Of a stretch of DNA of 64,000 bases, positions 51,470 to 59,957 are shown in pieces; the stretch's first letter is position 1; each line of letters begins with the position of its first letter. The notes beneath the pieces were generated by a model, which saw only the letters and a program-made list of their open reading frames with translations, did no database searches and was not told the DNA's origin. The stretch is from NCBI RefSeq assembly GCF_001427795.1, contig NZ_LMHJ01000003.1, positions 209,288-273,287 of the forward strand. Direction: 5' to 3'. The translations under genes were made by a program, and so were the position numbers. The DNA is from Nocardioides sp. Root682 (GTDB lineage: Bacteria > Actinomycetota > Actinomycetes > Propionibacteriales > Nocardioidaceae).

Positions 51470-52615
51470 GAGCGAAGGTCCTGGAGCGGTCAGCGACCGG
51501 GCGTCCTCACGGTTGCGTCGGAGTGCGACAAACGCGACGGCTGCGATGGTGATGGCGGCGAGCACGTAGGCGTTGCCGACCACGTGGTCGAACCCACGCC
51601 ACGCGTACTCCCGGCCCTGTCCCCAAGGCGGCCACAGCACCGGGCGAGCGGCGAACAACGTGGTCCACAGGACAGCCGCCGGACGACTGCGCTCCCACAA
51701 CAGCAACCCGACCGGTAGCGCCCACACCCAGTGGTGCGACCAGGAGATCGGTGAAGCGAGCAGCATGGCCATCGCACCCAAGGAGCTTCCGAGGACCCGG
51801 TCGCCGTTCCGCCACGACTTGGCGGCCACGAGGACGATCGCGACGGAGACCGGTCCGGCGACGAGCAGCCAGAGCGTCGTCGAGGGGACCTCGCCCAAGA
51901 GGCGCGTCAGCGTCCCGGAGACGGATTGGTTGTGAGCGAGGGCGGGCGGTCCGACCCTGTTCGGGTCGAGGAGACGTTCGGTCCAGTAGCTTGTCGCGCC
52001 GGGCACCGCGACGAGTCCCACCACGACCGTCCCTGCGAACGCGGCTACCGCCCGTCCGGCGGCGCGGCGACGCCCGGCCAGAGCCAGCAGCACCACGAAC
52101 ACGAGCGGAGTCAGCTTCACGCCCGCCGCGATGCCCAGGAGGATGCCTGCGGTACGCCGCTCGGGCTTGAGCAGGTCCATCAGCACCGCCAGCATCAGGA
52201 TGAGGTTGATCTGCCCGAAGGCGAAGTTCTGCCACATCGGCTCCAGAGCGAGCGAACCGAGGCAGATGAAGGCAACCAGCCAACCGGGCGTGGGGCGGCC
52301 CAGCTCACGACGGACGAGGATGACGGTTGTCGCAAGGCACCCTGCTGAGGCGCCCGTCCACACTGCGGCCGCGAGCCACCCCGGGACCAGCGCCAGCGGC
52401 GCCAGCAGGACCGCCGCGACGGGTGTGTAGGTGAACGGGTATCCGGTGATGGGATCATCGGTGTCGTAGATCGGCCACTGATCGATCAGCGCGGTGCCGC
52501 CGTACCGGTAGACGTGAAGGTCGGGAAACTCGCCGACTGCTGCTCCCACTGCGGCGCCGCAGAGGATCACCAGTAGGACCGCTGTTGCGTCGCTCCGTGA
52601 CCGATGACCGCTCAT
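51467..52615 (-). CDS. GT87-family membrane glycosyltransferase (polyprenyl-sugar dependent)
   Basis: A 382-residue protein. ATG 52615, 4 bp after the upstream stop. About ten membrane helices. The first loop has FPDLHVYRYGG (Asp after helix 1, the GT-C catalytic position), IYDTDDPITGYPFTYTP, then FGQINLILML, AAGVKLTPLVFV and SWSHHWVWALPVG. These are DUF2029/GT87 signatures of mannosyl- and arabinosyl-transferases of the actinobacterial envelope, such as PimE. It would add a sugar from a polyprenyl phosphate on the outer face. Paired with a secreted alpha/beta hydrolase. Confidence 0.87.
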   Translation of the reverse strand: MSGHRSRSDATAVLLVILCGAAVGAAVGEFPDLHVYRYGGTALIDQWPIYDTDDPITGYPFTYTPVAAVLLAPLALVPGWLAAAVWTGASAGCLATTVILVRRELGRPTPGWLVAFICLGSLALEPMWQNFAFGQINLILMLAVLMDLLKPERRTAGILLGIAAGVKLTPLVFVVLLALAGRRRAAGRAVAAFAGTVVVGLVAVPGATSYWTERLLDPNRVGPPALAHNQSVSGTLTRLLGEVPSTTLWLLVAGPVSVAIVLVAAKSWRNGDRVLGSSLGAMAMLLASPISWSHHWVWALPVGLLLWERSRPAAVLWTTLFAARPVLWPPWGQGREYAWRGFDHVVGNAYVLAAITIAAVAFVALRRNREDARSLTAPGPSL

Positions 52616-52619
52616 CGGG

Positions 52620-53858
52620 TCATCGACCGAACAGGCCCGCGAGGAGCTTGGTGAGCGGCTGGAGCACCGCGGTCGCGAGCGGTTCGGTCACGGGTCGGAG
52701 CACTTGGTCGAGCTGGGACGCGGCGGTGCAGGCAGGCTCGCCCGGGAGGATGGGGTCGGGAGCAGCGTCCACGAAAGTGACGGTAAGGCATCGGGGAGCA
52801 GGTGTCCCGCCGAAGATTCCGGAGAGCCGCGCGAACCCGGTCGCGGCGACGACGTGGGTCGGGTCCGGGTCGCTGGCGTGACCGGCGAGTGGCGAGCTGC
52901 TCTGGAGCCCAAGGAGACCCAGAGCCGTCGCGTCGAGTGTGGTTCCCGATGCAGTTCCGGTGGGGCGTCCGCCAGCCAGAATGAGCTCCACCGGCACCCC
53001 GGCTGCGGTCAGCGCCAATGCCATCTCGATGCTCTGGTCGACCGGAACCGTGCCGTCCGCGAGCCCGTGGACCAGGGTCACCGCAGTCACTCCGGAGGCC
53101 GCAATGTCACCGGGCCGCAAGGCACTGGAACGCTGCAGGTAGGCCGTTGGGGCGGTCAACGGGGTGCCCCCGGTCTCGGTCTCGAGATCCCTCTTTCCCT
53201 GCGTGAAGAACACCTGCCCTGTGGCTGACCCTGCCGTCAGTTCGGTCCAGGCCTCGGTCAGGTTGCTCAACCCAGCTGTTGCGATGAGGCGGTCGAAGAG
53301 TGGGCCGCCATCGGCTCGTTGCGCTCTGGATGCGACCGAGAGACCGGCGACCCCGCCTCCCAGGCTGTTGCCGTAGGCGACGATCGCAGGCAGTCCTGGA
53401 CAGGCGGCGTCGAAGGCCTGTGCGGCAGCAACGCCGTCCTGTGACCCGGCGACCAGCGGCATCCCGGTCGAGCGCGGCAGCGGTTCGCTGCTCGGGGCGG
53501 GAACCAGCCCGCGGTAGTTCATGGCAACGGCAATGACACCGTCCCGCCTGGCGACTCGAGAGATGTGCTGCCGCCACGATTCCACCGTCTCGGTGTAGCC
53601 GTGGAAGAAGACCACAAGGCCTCGCGGCGAAGCCTGAGGCGCCGCGTAGATCCCGGACGCCGGCTCGCCCTGCACCGTGAGCTCGAGAGGCATCACCGCG
53701 CCCGGGTCGCCGGTGCAATCGAGCGGCGTCGGGGCTGTGGCGACCGCTGTCGTGGCACGTGCTCCGTCGGGCGCCGCGAGCGCGAGAACCGTCGTCGCGA
53801 GCAGCACGGTCGTGGCGAGCATGCGGGTGCGGGTTCTTCGCGTGGGCGGATGGGTCAT
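52620..53858 (-). CDS. Exported alpha/beta hydrolase
   Basis: A 412-residue protein. ATG 53858 has AGGAG 8 bp upstream. Signal peptide to ~35 (MLATTVLLATTVLALAAPDGARA). Hydrolase fold: VVFFHGYTE oxyanion region, VAMNYRG, nucleophile elbow YGNSLGGG, later HGLADGTVP with the acid Asp candidate, and a His near THVVAATG. A two-cysteine N-region (DCTGDP) and C-terminal CLTV/ACTAAS cysteines fit export. Esterase or lipase-like activity is expected; substrate unknown. It carries a consensus AACGG promoter on the minus strand, back-to-back with that of 54097, and leads an operon with the GT87 gene. Confidence 0.82.
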   Translation of the reverse strand: MTHPPTRRTRTRMLATTVLLATTVLALAAPDGARATTAVATAPTPLDCTGDPGAVMPLELTVQGEPASGIYAAPQASPRGLVVFFHGYTETVESWRQHISRVARRDGVIAVAMNYRGLVPAPSSEPLPRSTGMPLVAGSQDGVAAAQAFDAACPGLPAIVAYGNSLGGGVAGLSVASRAQRADGGPLFDRLIATAGLSNLTEAWTELTAGSATGQVFFTQGKRDLETETGGTPLTAPTAYLQRSSALRPGDIAASGVTAVTLVHGLADGTVPVDQSIEMALALTAAGVPVELILAGGRPTGTASGTTLDATALGLLGLQSSSPLAGHASDPDPTHVVAATGFARLSGIFGGTPAPRCLTVTFVDAAPDPILPGEPACTAASQLDQVLRPVTEPLATAVLQPLTKLLAGLFGR

Positions 53859-53929
53859 CGTCGAACTCCTAGCTCTTCGAGTTCCAGAGCGTCGGCGGGC
53901 GTGCGGAGCCACTGAATCGGGTGAGATCG

Positions 53930-53962
53930 AACGTAGGTGCCGACGGTTGCGTAAACCGTTGT
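53930..53962 (-). promoter_or_regulatory. AACGG direct-repeat promoter of hydrolase gene 52620-53858
   Basis: Minus strand: AACGG at 53960, AACCG at 53948, then after 8 bp TACGTT (53935-53930) within CCTACGTT. Confidence 0.72.
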
Positions 53963-53984
53963 GGTCGCTGGGCTGGTCCTGGCG

Positions 53985-54016
53985 AAACGGTTTTCGCAAC
54001 GCCTGCCCCCTAGCGT
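53985..54016 (+). promoter_or_regulatory. AACGG direct-repeat promoter of S15-type hydrolase gene 54097
   Basis: AACGG at 53986, AACGC at 53998, then after 8 bp TAGCGT (54011-54016) within CCTAGCGT. Back-to-back with the element at 53930, 23 bp apart. Confidence 0.75.
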
Positions 54017-54096
54017 CCACCTACCGGTCACGTACTTGCGATGGAGGTCGACCGGCTCCCAGCGAACGACCGCATGAGAACGAGACTGGAGTCGAC

Positions 54097-55971
54097 GTGG
54101 ACACACAAGACGGATCCCGTCAGGCACCGACGGCCCCTTCGAGGCCTCGGCGGCACCGCCGGTTCGGCGTGGTAGGAGCCATCGTTGCGAGTCTGGGGGT
54201 GGCAACGATGGCGTTCGCGCCGACCGGAGTGGCCGACCAGGACGAGACGTTCACGCAGCAGACCCTGCACTTCAAGGTGACGACGGGCCCGGACGACAAG
54301 GTCTGCGACATCGTCGGTGACGTCTACATCCCGGCGGCGGCGAGCCGCAGCAACCGGGTGCCGGCGATCCTGATCACGAACGGGTTCGGCGGCTCCAAGG
54401 ACGGCCGGGCCGAGGCCGGGATCAGCAAGGCCTTCGCTCAGCGCGGCTATGTGGTGCTGTCGTACTCAGGACTCGGCTTCGGTGGATCCGACTGCGCGAT
54501 CACGCTCGACCATCCGGCGTACGACGGCAAGGCCGGCAGCCAGTTGATCAGCTACCTCGGCGGCGCGCCGGGCATCGCCTACGCCGATGACGCCCACACT
54601 CAACCGGCGCCGCCGCTCGACGTCGTCATTATCGACTCCGCCGACCGCGACGGAGTGGTGCGACAGAACGACCCTCGCGTCGGGATGGCCGGCGGCTCGT
54701 ACGGCGGCCAGATCCAGTTCGCGGTCGCATCGGTCGACCCTCGCCTGGACACGATCACGCCGATGGTCACCTGGAACGACCTGGACTACTCCTTCAACCC
54801 GAACGGAATCGACCGATCCAGCAACCCGAAGGCGACGCCGGGGGCGCTGAAGCTCGTCTGGGGTCTCGGCTTCACTGCCATGGGCGTGACCCGGGGAGTC
54901 GAGAACGCCGCCACGGATCCAGGCCGATTGTTCCCCTGTCCCAACTTCACGACGTTCGTGTGCCCGGCGCTGGTCACGGCCGCCGCCCTGGGCTACTTCC
55001 AGCCCAAGGACGTGGCGCTCCTGCGGGGCTCCTCCGTCGCGTCCTACATCGACAAGGTCAAGATTCCTACCCTGCTGATGCAGGGGCAGAAGGACACCTT
55101 GTTCAATCTCAACGAGGCCATCGCCACCTACGAAGCGTTGGCAGCACAGGGCACCGAGGTCAAGATGATGTGGCAGTCGTGGGGCCACTCGAACGAGGAC
55201 CCGGCTCCTGGCGAGATCGATCTGGATGCACTGGACCCCGCGACGCAGTATCAGACTGGTCGCGTCGCGAACTGGTTCGACCACTACCTCAAGGGCAAGA
55301 AGGTAAGTACCGGGCCCGAGTTCGCGTACTTCCGTGACTGGGTCGAGTACGACGGCAACGCGGCGCCGGCATACGGCACGGCGTCGTCTTACCCGGTCGG
55401 GAAAGCCAAGGAATTCTATCTCTCGGGTACGTCACTCACCACGTCGAGCAATGACCTGGCGCGCCGGTCCCAGTACCTGGTGACCGCACCTGCTGGGTTG
55501 CCGACGAACTTGGCGGCGCTGGAGACGATCTCGGTCTTCGCGGACGTGCCGGTACCAGAACTCGACCTTCCGGGCACCGCGATCCATTGGGACACCGACC
55601 CTCTCGCGGCGAACCTGGACGTGGTCGGCTCCCCAAAGCTCGACCTCCAGGTGTCCTCGCCGACAGCCGCATTGACTCAGAACCTCGGTCCCACAGGCCA
55701 ACTGGTGCTCTTCGCCCGCCTCCAGGACGTTGCGCCAGACGGCACGGCGACTGACATCCACCTCCTGACGACCCCCGTCCGGATCCCCGATGTGCGCGCG
55801 CCGTTCACGGTCACGATGCCTGCCTTCGTCCACCGGTTTGCCGTTGGACACCGGGTTCGGCTGGTGGTGGCTGCGAGCTCGGTGAACTACCGAGGTGGCA
55901 TGACAGTGAACACGGTCTCCGTGGCATCCGGCAGCGAGAACCAGGCGCTCAAGCTCCCCGTCGTGCCCTGA
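54097..55971 (+). CDS. Exported S15/CocE-like hydrolase
   Basis: A 624-residue protein. GTG 54097 has GGAG 5 bp upstream. Leader to ~46 (FGVVGAIVASLGVATMAF). Residues ~60-400 form an alpha/beta hydrolase: ILITNGFGGSKD, VLSYSGLGFGGSDC, nucleophile elbow MAGGSYGG, LMQGQKDTLF (acid) and SWGHSNEDP (His). The C-terminal ~200 residues are the jelly-roll domain of X-Pro dipeptidyl-peptidase/cocaine-esterase relatives (VFADVPVPELDLPG, HRFAVGHRVRLVVAASSVNY). Secreted peptidase or esterase; the exact substrate is not readable. The promoter is a consensus member of the AACGG set. Confidence 0.87.
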   Translation: MDTQDGSRQAPTAPSRPRRHRRFGVVGAIVASLGVATMAFAPTGVADQDETFTQQTLHFKVTTGPDDKVCDIVGDVYIPAAASRSNRVPAILITNGFGGSKDGRAEAGISKAFAQRGYVVLSYSGLGFGGSDCAITLDHPAYDGKAGSQLISYLGGAPGIAYADDAHTQPAPPLDVVIIDSADRDGVVRQNDPRVGMAGGSYGGQIQFAVASVDPRLDTITPMVTWNDLDYSFNPNGIDRSSNPKATPGALKLVWGLGFTAMGVTRGVENAATDPGRLFPCPNFTTFVCPALVTAAALGYFQPKDVALLRGSSVASYIDKVKIPTLLMQGQKDTLFNLNEAIATYEALAAQGTEVKMMWQSWGHSNEDPAPGEIDLDALDPATQYQTGRVANWFDHYLKGKKVSTGPEFAYFRDWVEYDGNAAPAYGTASSYPVGKAKEFYLSGTSLTTSSNDLARRSQYLVTAPAGLPTNLAALETISVFADVPVPELDLPGTAIHWDTDPLAANLDVVGSPKLDLQVSSPTAALTQNLGPTGQLVLFARLQDVAPDGTATDIHLLTTPVRIPDVRAPFTVTMPAFVHRFAVGHRVRLVVAASSVNYRGGMTVNTVSVASGSENQALKLPVVP

Positions 55972-55998
55972 CTCGGCGTAGGCGTGGAGTCGGTTCTG

Positions 55999-56031
55999 CA
56001 ACGGTTCGCACAATGGTTGGCGCCCTAGGAT
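55999..56031 (+). promoter_or_regulatory. AACGG direct-repeat promoter of RTX gene 56068
   Basis: AACGG at 56000, AATGG at 56012, then after 9 bp TAGGAT (56026-56031) within CCTAGGAT. ATG lies 36 bp after the -10. Confidence 0.75.
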
Positions 56032-56067
56032 CTGCCGCGAAGCATCCCGGCAACCAATGGAGCGTTC

Positions 56068-56601
56068 ATGTTCAAAGTTGTCCACGCGCCACGGTCGAGG
56101 ACGAGTTCGTCCCGTATGTTCCGGTCCAGCACCAGGTTCCTTCTCGTCATGGCGTCAGCGGTCGTACTGACCTCCAGCTCACAGGCCCTGGCCGATGCGG
56201 TCGAGATACCCACAGTTCCACTGTGCGACGGACGATCGGCAACGATCGTCCTTGGGCCCAAGACCGCCGATCGAGTAGTCGGAACTCCGGGACCCGATGT
56301 GATCGTCGCCCTGAATGGCTATCACGTCATCTATGGCGGCGATGGGGACGATCGCATCTGCACCTTCGGCCCAGAGCGAGACGTGGTGCACGGCAATTCC
56401 GGCCGCGACAGGATCTTCACGGACAGTGGCGACGACCAACTCTCCGGACAGCAGGGCAACGATTACCTGTACGGCGGAGCCGGTGAGGACCTGTTGCGCG
56501 GTGGGCTGGACAAGGACGAGGCCGATGGCGGACCTGATGGCGACGTGTGTTTCAACACCGAGACGACCAGTAGCTGTGGGCGCTGGCCGTTCAAGAAATA
56601 G
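56068..56601 (+). CDS. Small secreted RTX-type calcium-binding protein
   Basis: A 177-residue protein, the shortest RTX member. ATG 56068 has GGAG 5 bp upstream. Leader to ~43 (FLLVMASAVVLTSSSQALA/D). Mature part: LCDGRSATIV, GTPGPDVIVAL, GGDGDDRICTFG, GNSGRDRIF, GGAGEDLLRGG and DVCFNTETTSSCG, so the four cysteines are conserved. It follows the S15-type hydrolase gene but has its own promoter. About six nonapeptides, so few Ca sites. Confidence 0.87.
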   Translation: MFKVVHAPRSRTSSSRMFRSSTRFLLVMASAVVLTSSSQALADAVEIPTVPLCDGRSATIVLGPKTADRVVGTPGPDVIVALNGYHVIYGGDGDDRICTFGPERDVVHGNSGRDRIFTDSGDDQLSGQQGNDYLYGGAGEDLLRGGLDKDEADGGPDGDVCFNTETTSSCGRWPFKK

Positions 56602-56624
56602 CCACAGGTCGAGCATCTGAGCGC

Positions 56625-56646
56625 GGGACCCCGACGATGTGGTCCC
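56625..56646 (+). terminator. Short hairpin after RTX gene 56068
   Basis: GGGACC (56625-56630) pairs with GGTCCC (56641-56646) around a 10-base loop; weak. Confidence 0.4.
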
Positions 56647-56651
56647 CGTCA

Positions 56652-56683
56652 CAACGGATGCCGCAACGGTGCCTGATTACGGT
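56652..56683 (+). promoter_or_regulatory. AACGG direct-repeat promoter of gene 56746
   Basis: AACGG at 56653 and 56665, then after 8 bp TACGGT (56678-56683). Confidence 0.72.
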
Positions 56684-56745
56684 CGCCTCAGCGACGACAT
56701 TTGAAGAGTAGGTCGTCCGACTGAGGTGCGAGCGAGGAGACCGTC

Positions 56746-59700
56746 ATGGCGCGATATTCAATGATCCCCCGAGGAACTTGGGCCGCACTGCCTGTGTCGC
56801 TCATCCTGGCCATCCTCATGGGTGCCGCGCAGCCCGCAGCAGCGACAGGTGGCCTTGCGGCGAAGGGTGTGTCGGTCCCCACCGCCGTTGCCAGCGCGCC
56901 GTGCACGAGTGGGGGATCATCGGCTGGTCTCTTCGGCCTGCTCACGCAGATCCTGCAACCGATCACCGAGGCGGCCTGCCTGCTGCGCTCGCTGCGGTAC
57001 GAGTTCTACACGGTATCGGTCGCTCCCGACGGCGCTCGGATCGAACGGGTGCAGACGGCCTTCGTCGGCCTCCCCACGATGTTGAATGTCGACGGCCGGG
57101 CTGGCGCGGACCTCGTCGGGACGGTCACGGCGTCGGGCGGGCTCGACCAGCTGAGCATCACAATCAACAGGGCGGCTGGGAGTACCCAGCCCATCGCTGC
57201 CTCGGTCGAGGTCGTTGCGACCGACCCGACTGGTTCCGTCGGTGCCGAGAAGATCGCGTTCGGCTACGACCAGCGCACCGGCAACGTGCCGGCGAAGTTC
57301 CGCGCGGACCTCCAGTTGGGGAAGCTCCTCGATGCCGTTCGCCCCACGCTCGAACTGGCAGTCATCCAGTCGAACGGCGTCGGCGCGCTGAGCGGCGGCA
57401 CGAACCTGATCGCAACGACCTTCGACGGCACAGCCAAGAGCCGACAGGAGAAGGTGCAGGCGGGCATCCAGTACGGCAAAGCACCTGGCGCCGCTCGCTT
57501 GTCCTATCTGATGACCGAGCCGGGCAGCTTGCAGCTGACCACGGACCGGCCCGGCCGGGTCCTTGGCAACCTGGTGTTCAACGGCGAGCAGGACGTCAAG
57601 GTCGCGGTCGACGCCCGGGACATGCCGAACGAGTTCGGCGTCGACTTCAGCCTCGACAACCCGGTCATCCGGTACACAGGCAGTAACGGAAACGGTGCGG
57701 CGCGCTCGATCGCCGCCCTCGATGTCCGGCTGGAGTCGGACGTCCCGTTGCTCGGCAGGGCAACGCAGATGCGCGCCGCGATCAAGGACCTGACCTCCGG
57801 AACCAAGATCTCCGCGAACTCCGAGGCGGGTGAGTTCAGCCTCACGACCAACGAGCCGGTGGGAGAGATCGAAGTCTTCGCCGGCGATCACCCGGAGGCT
57901 CCCGGCGACCTGCCGTCCGCTGGAAAACAGGGCGCGCGCTTTGTCGACCGCACCGGCGCCCCGTTCGTCATCGGTGCCCGAGTGCAGAGGCTCAGTGCCC
58001 TGCGCGCACAGGTGGCCGAATCCCTGATCGTCGAGATGGTGGGTCAAGGTGGACCTTTCGAGTTGTCAGGCGAGGTCGACGACCTGGAGGCCAGCGCCAA
58101 CATCGATGACTTGCCCCCGGTCGCCTCCCTGTCCGTTGACACCGCGACGGCAGCTCTGAGCTACACGGGATCAGCGGTGATCGGCCGATTGCGAATCGGT
58201 CTCGAGACTGCCGAGCCAATCGTTGCCGGCGCGAACAACTTCACCCTCCTCCTCGAAGGTATTCCGACCCAGGTCGACCTACGGGCCGACCTGACGGCGG
58301 GGGCGGCGTCATTCGTCGCTAATGCGCCGATCGGACTCGTTGAGGTCAGCGCGAAGAGCCCTGATGCCACCGATGATCGACTGGACCTCGATGCCGGGCA
58401 GTCGGGCGTCGTCCTGCGCTCGAACGACGAGAACTTCTTCGTGTTCGCGCGATTGCGTGACCTGGAGAAGGTCAGCTTCACCACCGAGCCGTTGTTGGTC
58501 GAGACCTCGATGACCGCAGGGCAGGCGTTCGTTGCCGACGCCGTCATCGGATCGGACGGGGCGACACCAGCGGTCCGCGCCCGTCTCGAGGTGGACGCCC
58601 TGCCGGCCCAGCTGAAGATTGCCATCGACGATGCGAGCGGCGACACCGAGAGCGCAGTGAGGTATCGCGCCTCGGAGAGGATCGGACAGGTTGCTCTCGA
58701 ATTGGAGGGGATCGAACTCCTGGAGGGCGCCAACATTGCGAAGGCGGTGATCAACGGAGTGCCCAAGGCTGTCGACATGGTCTTCCCCGCTGAGGGCGAA
58801 CTTGCGTCGGTCGTCGCGGACGAGCAGATCGGGCAGGTGCGGATCGCCGCAGGCTCCGGCGATGTTGTCCTGCCAGGACGCAGCCTGGGCGATGATCCTG
58901 TCCTGAACGATCTGTTCGAGTTCATCAACCTCCCCGGCCAGAAGAGCACGGCCGCGCGGTTGACCGCTCTTCGGACGATCTCAATGAGCCTCGACCCGAT
59001 CAAGCTCACGATGACCCAGGATGCGGCGAAGAATCGTGCGATCGACCTGGAGGCGCAGTTCGAGTCCGAGGCCGGGGACCTCGTCACCGTCGCCAGCACC
59101 CTCTCGAAGCCCGGATCGAGGACCTCGTTGGCGGTCGAACTGACCCCCGGCCAGCCGACCCGGCTCGTCTTCGACAACTCGGCTTTCCTGAACAGCTTCT
59201 CGCTCGACGCGCAGGGCCTGACCGGTATCCGCAACTTCAACGCGGTGTTCAAGAACGTCTCCCCGCGAATGGCGATCTGCCTGGACCCCGGCCCCGCCTG
59301 CCGTCGTACCAATCCGAACGTGATGGGTGACGGCGGCGGCGTCAGCAACGGGCGACCGTACGACGCCCTCGTCTCGATGGACTTCGAGGACTTCGGAACC
59401 CATACCCCTGGCTTCCTGCCGACCACCCTCGACGCGACGGTCGAGCTCGACGAGGGCGGCACCGCCAAGATCACCGACCTGCGGTTCGAGAACCTGAGTT
59501 TCGACTTCGGCCTCGGCCCGGACTTCAAGGGAGGCTGCACCTTCAGCACGTCGGCCTTTCCTCGGATCTACATGTTCATGGACTCGCGCAACCGGCCTTT
59601 CGTGATCAACTCGATTAAGTTCCCGCCGCTGGTCCTGGACTTCCAGATCGGCACGAACTCGCAGCCGGCCAAGGCCAGCAGCAGGATCGCCTGGCTCAAG

Positions 59701-59847
59701 GGCTGCCGCGATGGGCACCCGCTCCAGTTGGACCGCCGCTCAGCAGGCCAGATCGACTGCGGCGGCCGCAAGCGGATGGCCACTGCTTTCGGTGACATCT
59801 TCGACAAGGCGGTCGTCGGAGAGATCGTGCCGCTGTGCACCGACTGA
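56746..59847 (+). CDS. Very large exported protein of unknown family
   Basis: A 1033-residue protein. ATG 56746 has GAGGAG 6 bp upstream. Leader to ~34 (LPVSLILAILMGAAQPAAA). I recognise no domain. The body is beta-rich and built of loose repeats with the pattern L-x-x-LP...L-x-V-D...Y-x-x-S-x-x-IG-x-V-x-V (FTLLLEGIPTQVDL, LEVDALPAQLKI, AVINGVPKAVDM; GRLRIGLE, GQVALELE, GQVRIAAG), as in long beta-helical or lamellar shells. Cysteines occur only near the two ends (ACLLRS; CLDPGPACRR, GGCTF, GCRDG). It has a consensus AACGG promoter and is followed at 110 bp by the RCC1 gene without a promoter of its own, so the two may form one operon. Confidence 0.78.
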   Translation: MARYSMIPRGTWAALPVSLILAILMGAAQPAAATGGLAAKGVSVPTAVASAPCTSGGSSAGLFGLLTQILQPITEAACLLRSLRYEFYTVSVAPDGARIERVQTAFVGLPTMLNVDGRAGADLVGTVTASGGLDQLSITINRAAGSTQPIAASVEVVATDPTGSVGAEKIAFGYDQRTGNVPAKFRADLQLGKLLDAVRPTLELAVIQSNGVGALSGGTNLIATTFDGTAKSRQEKVQAGIQYGKAPGAARLSYLMTEPGSLQLTTDRPGRVLGNLVFNGEQDVKVAVDARDMPNEFGVDFSLDNPVIRYTGSNGNGAARSIAALDVRLESDVPLLGRATQMRAAIKDLTSGTKISANSEAGEFSLTTNEPVGEIEVFAGDHPEAPGDLPSAGKQGARFVDRTGAPFVIGARVQRLSALRAQVAESLIVEMVGQGGPFELSGEVDDLEASANIDDLPPVASLSVDTATAALSYTGSAVIGRLRIGLETAEPIVAGANNFTLLLEGIPTQVDLRADLTAGAASFVANAPIGLVEVSAKSPDATDDRLDLDAGQSGVVLRSNDENFFVFARLRDLEKVSFTTEPLLVETSMTAGQAFVADAVIGSDGATPAVRARLEVDALPAQLKIAIDDASGDTESAVRYRASERIGQVALELEGIELLEGANIAKAVINGVPKAVDMVFPAEGELASVVADEQIGQVRIAAGSGDVVLPGRSLGDDPVLNDLFEFINLPGQKSTAARLTALRTISMSLDPIKLTMTQDAAKNRAIDLEAQFESEAGDLVTVASTLSKPGSRTSLAVELTPGQPTRLVFDNSAFLNSFSLDAQGLTGIRNFNAVFKNVSPRMAICLDPGPACRRTNPNVMGDGGGVSNGRPYDALVSMDFEDFGTHTPGFLPTTLDATVELDEGGTAKITDLRFENLSFDFGLGPDFKGGCTFSTSAFPRIYMFMDSRNRPFVINSIKFPPLVLDFQIGTNSQPAKASSRIAWLKGCRDGHPLQLDRRSAGQIDCGGRKRMATAFGDIFDKAVVGEIVPLCTD

Positions 59848-59957
59848 CGTCTCGGCTGCACACCCACCGCCTTGCCTCTCGGTTGGCCAGATCTATCCGT
59901 GTCCGGATCATGCCCGGCACCCCAGCAACAGATGTACAGCCCGTCGAGGAGGACGAG

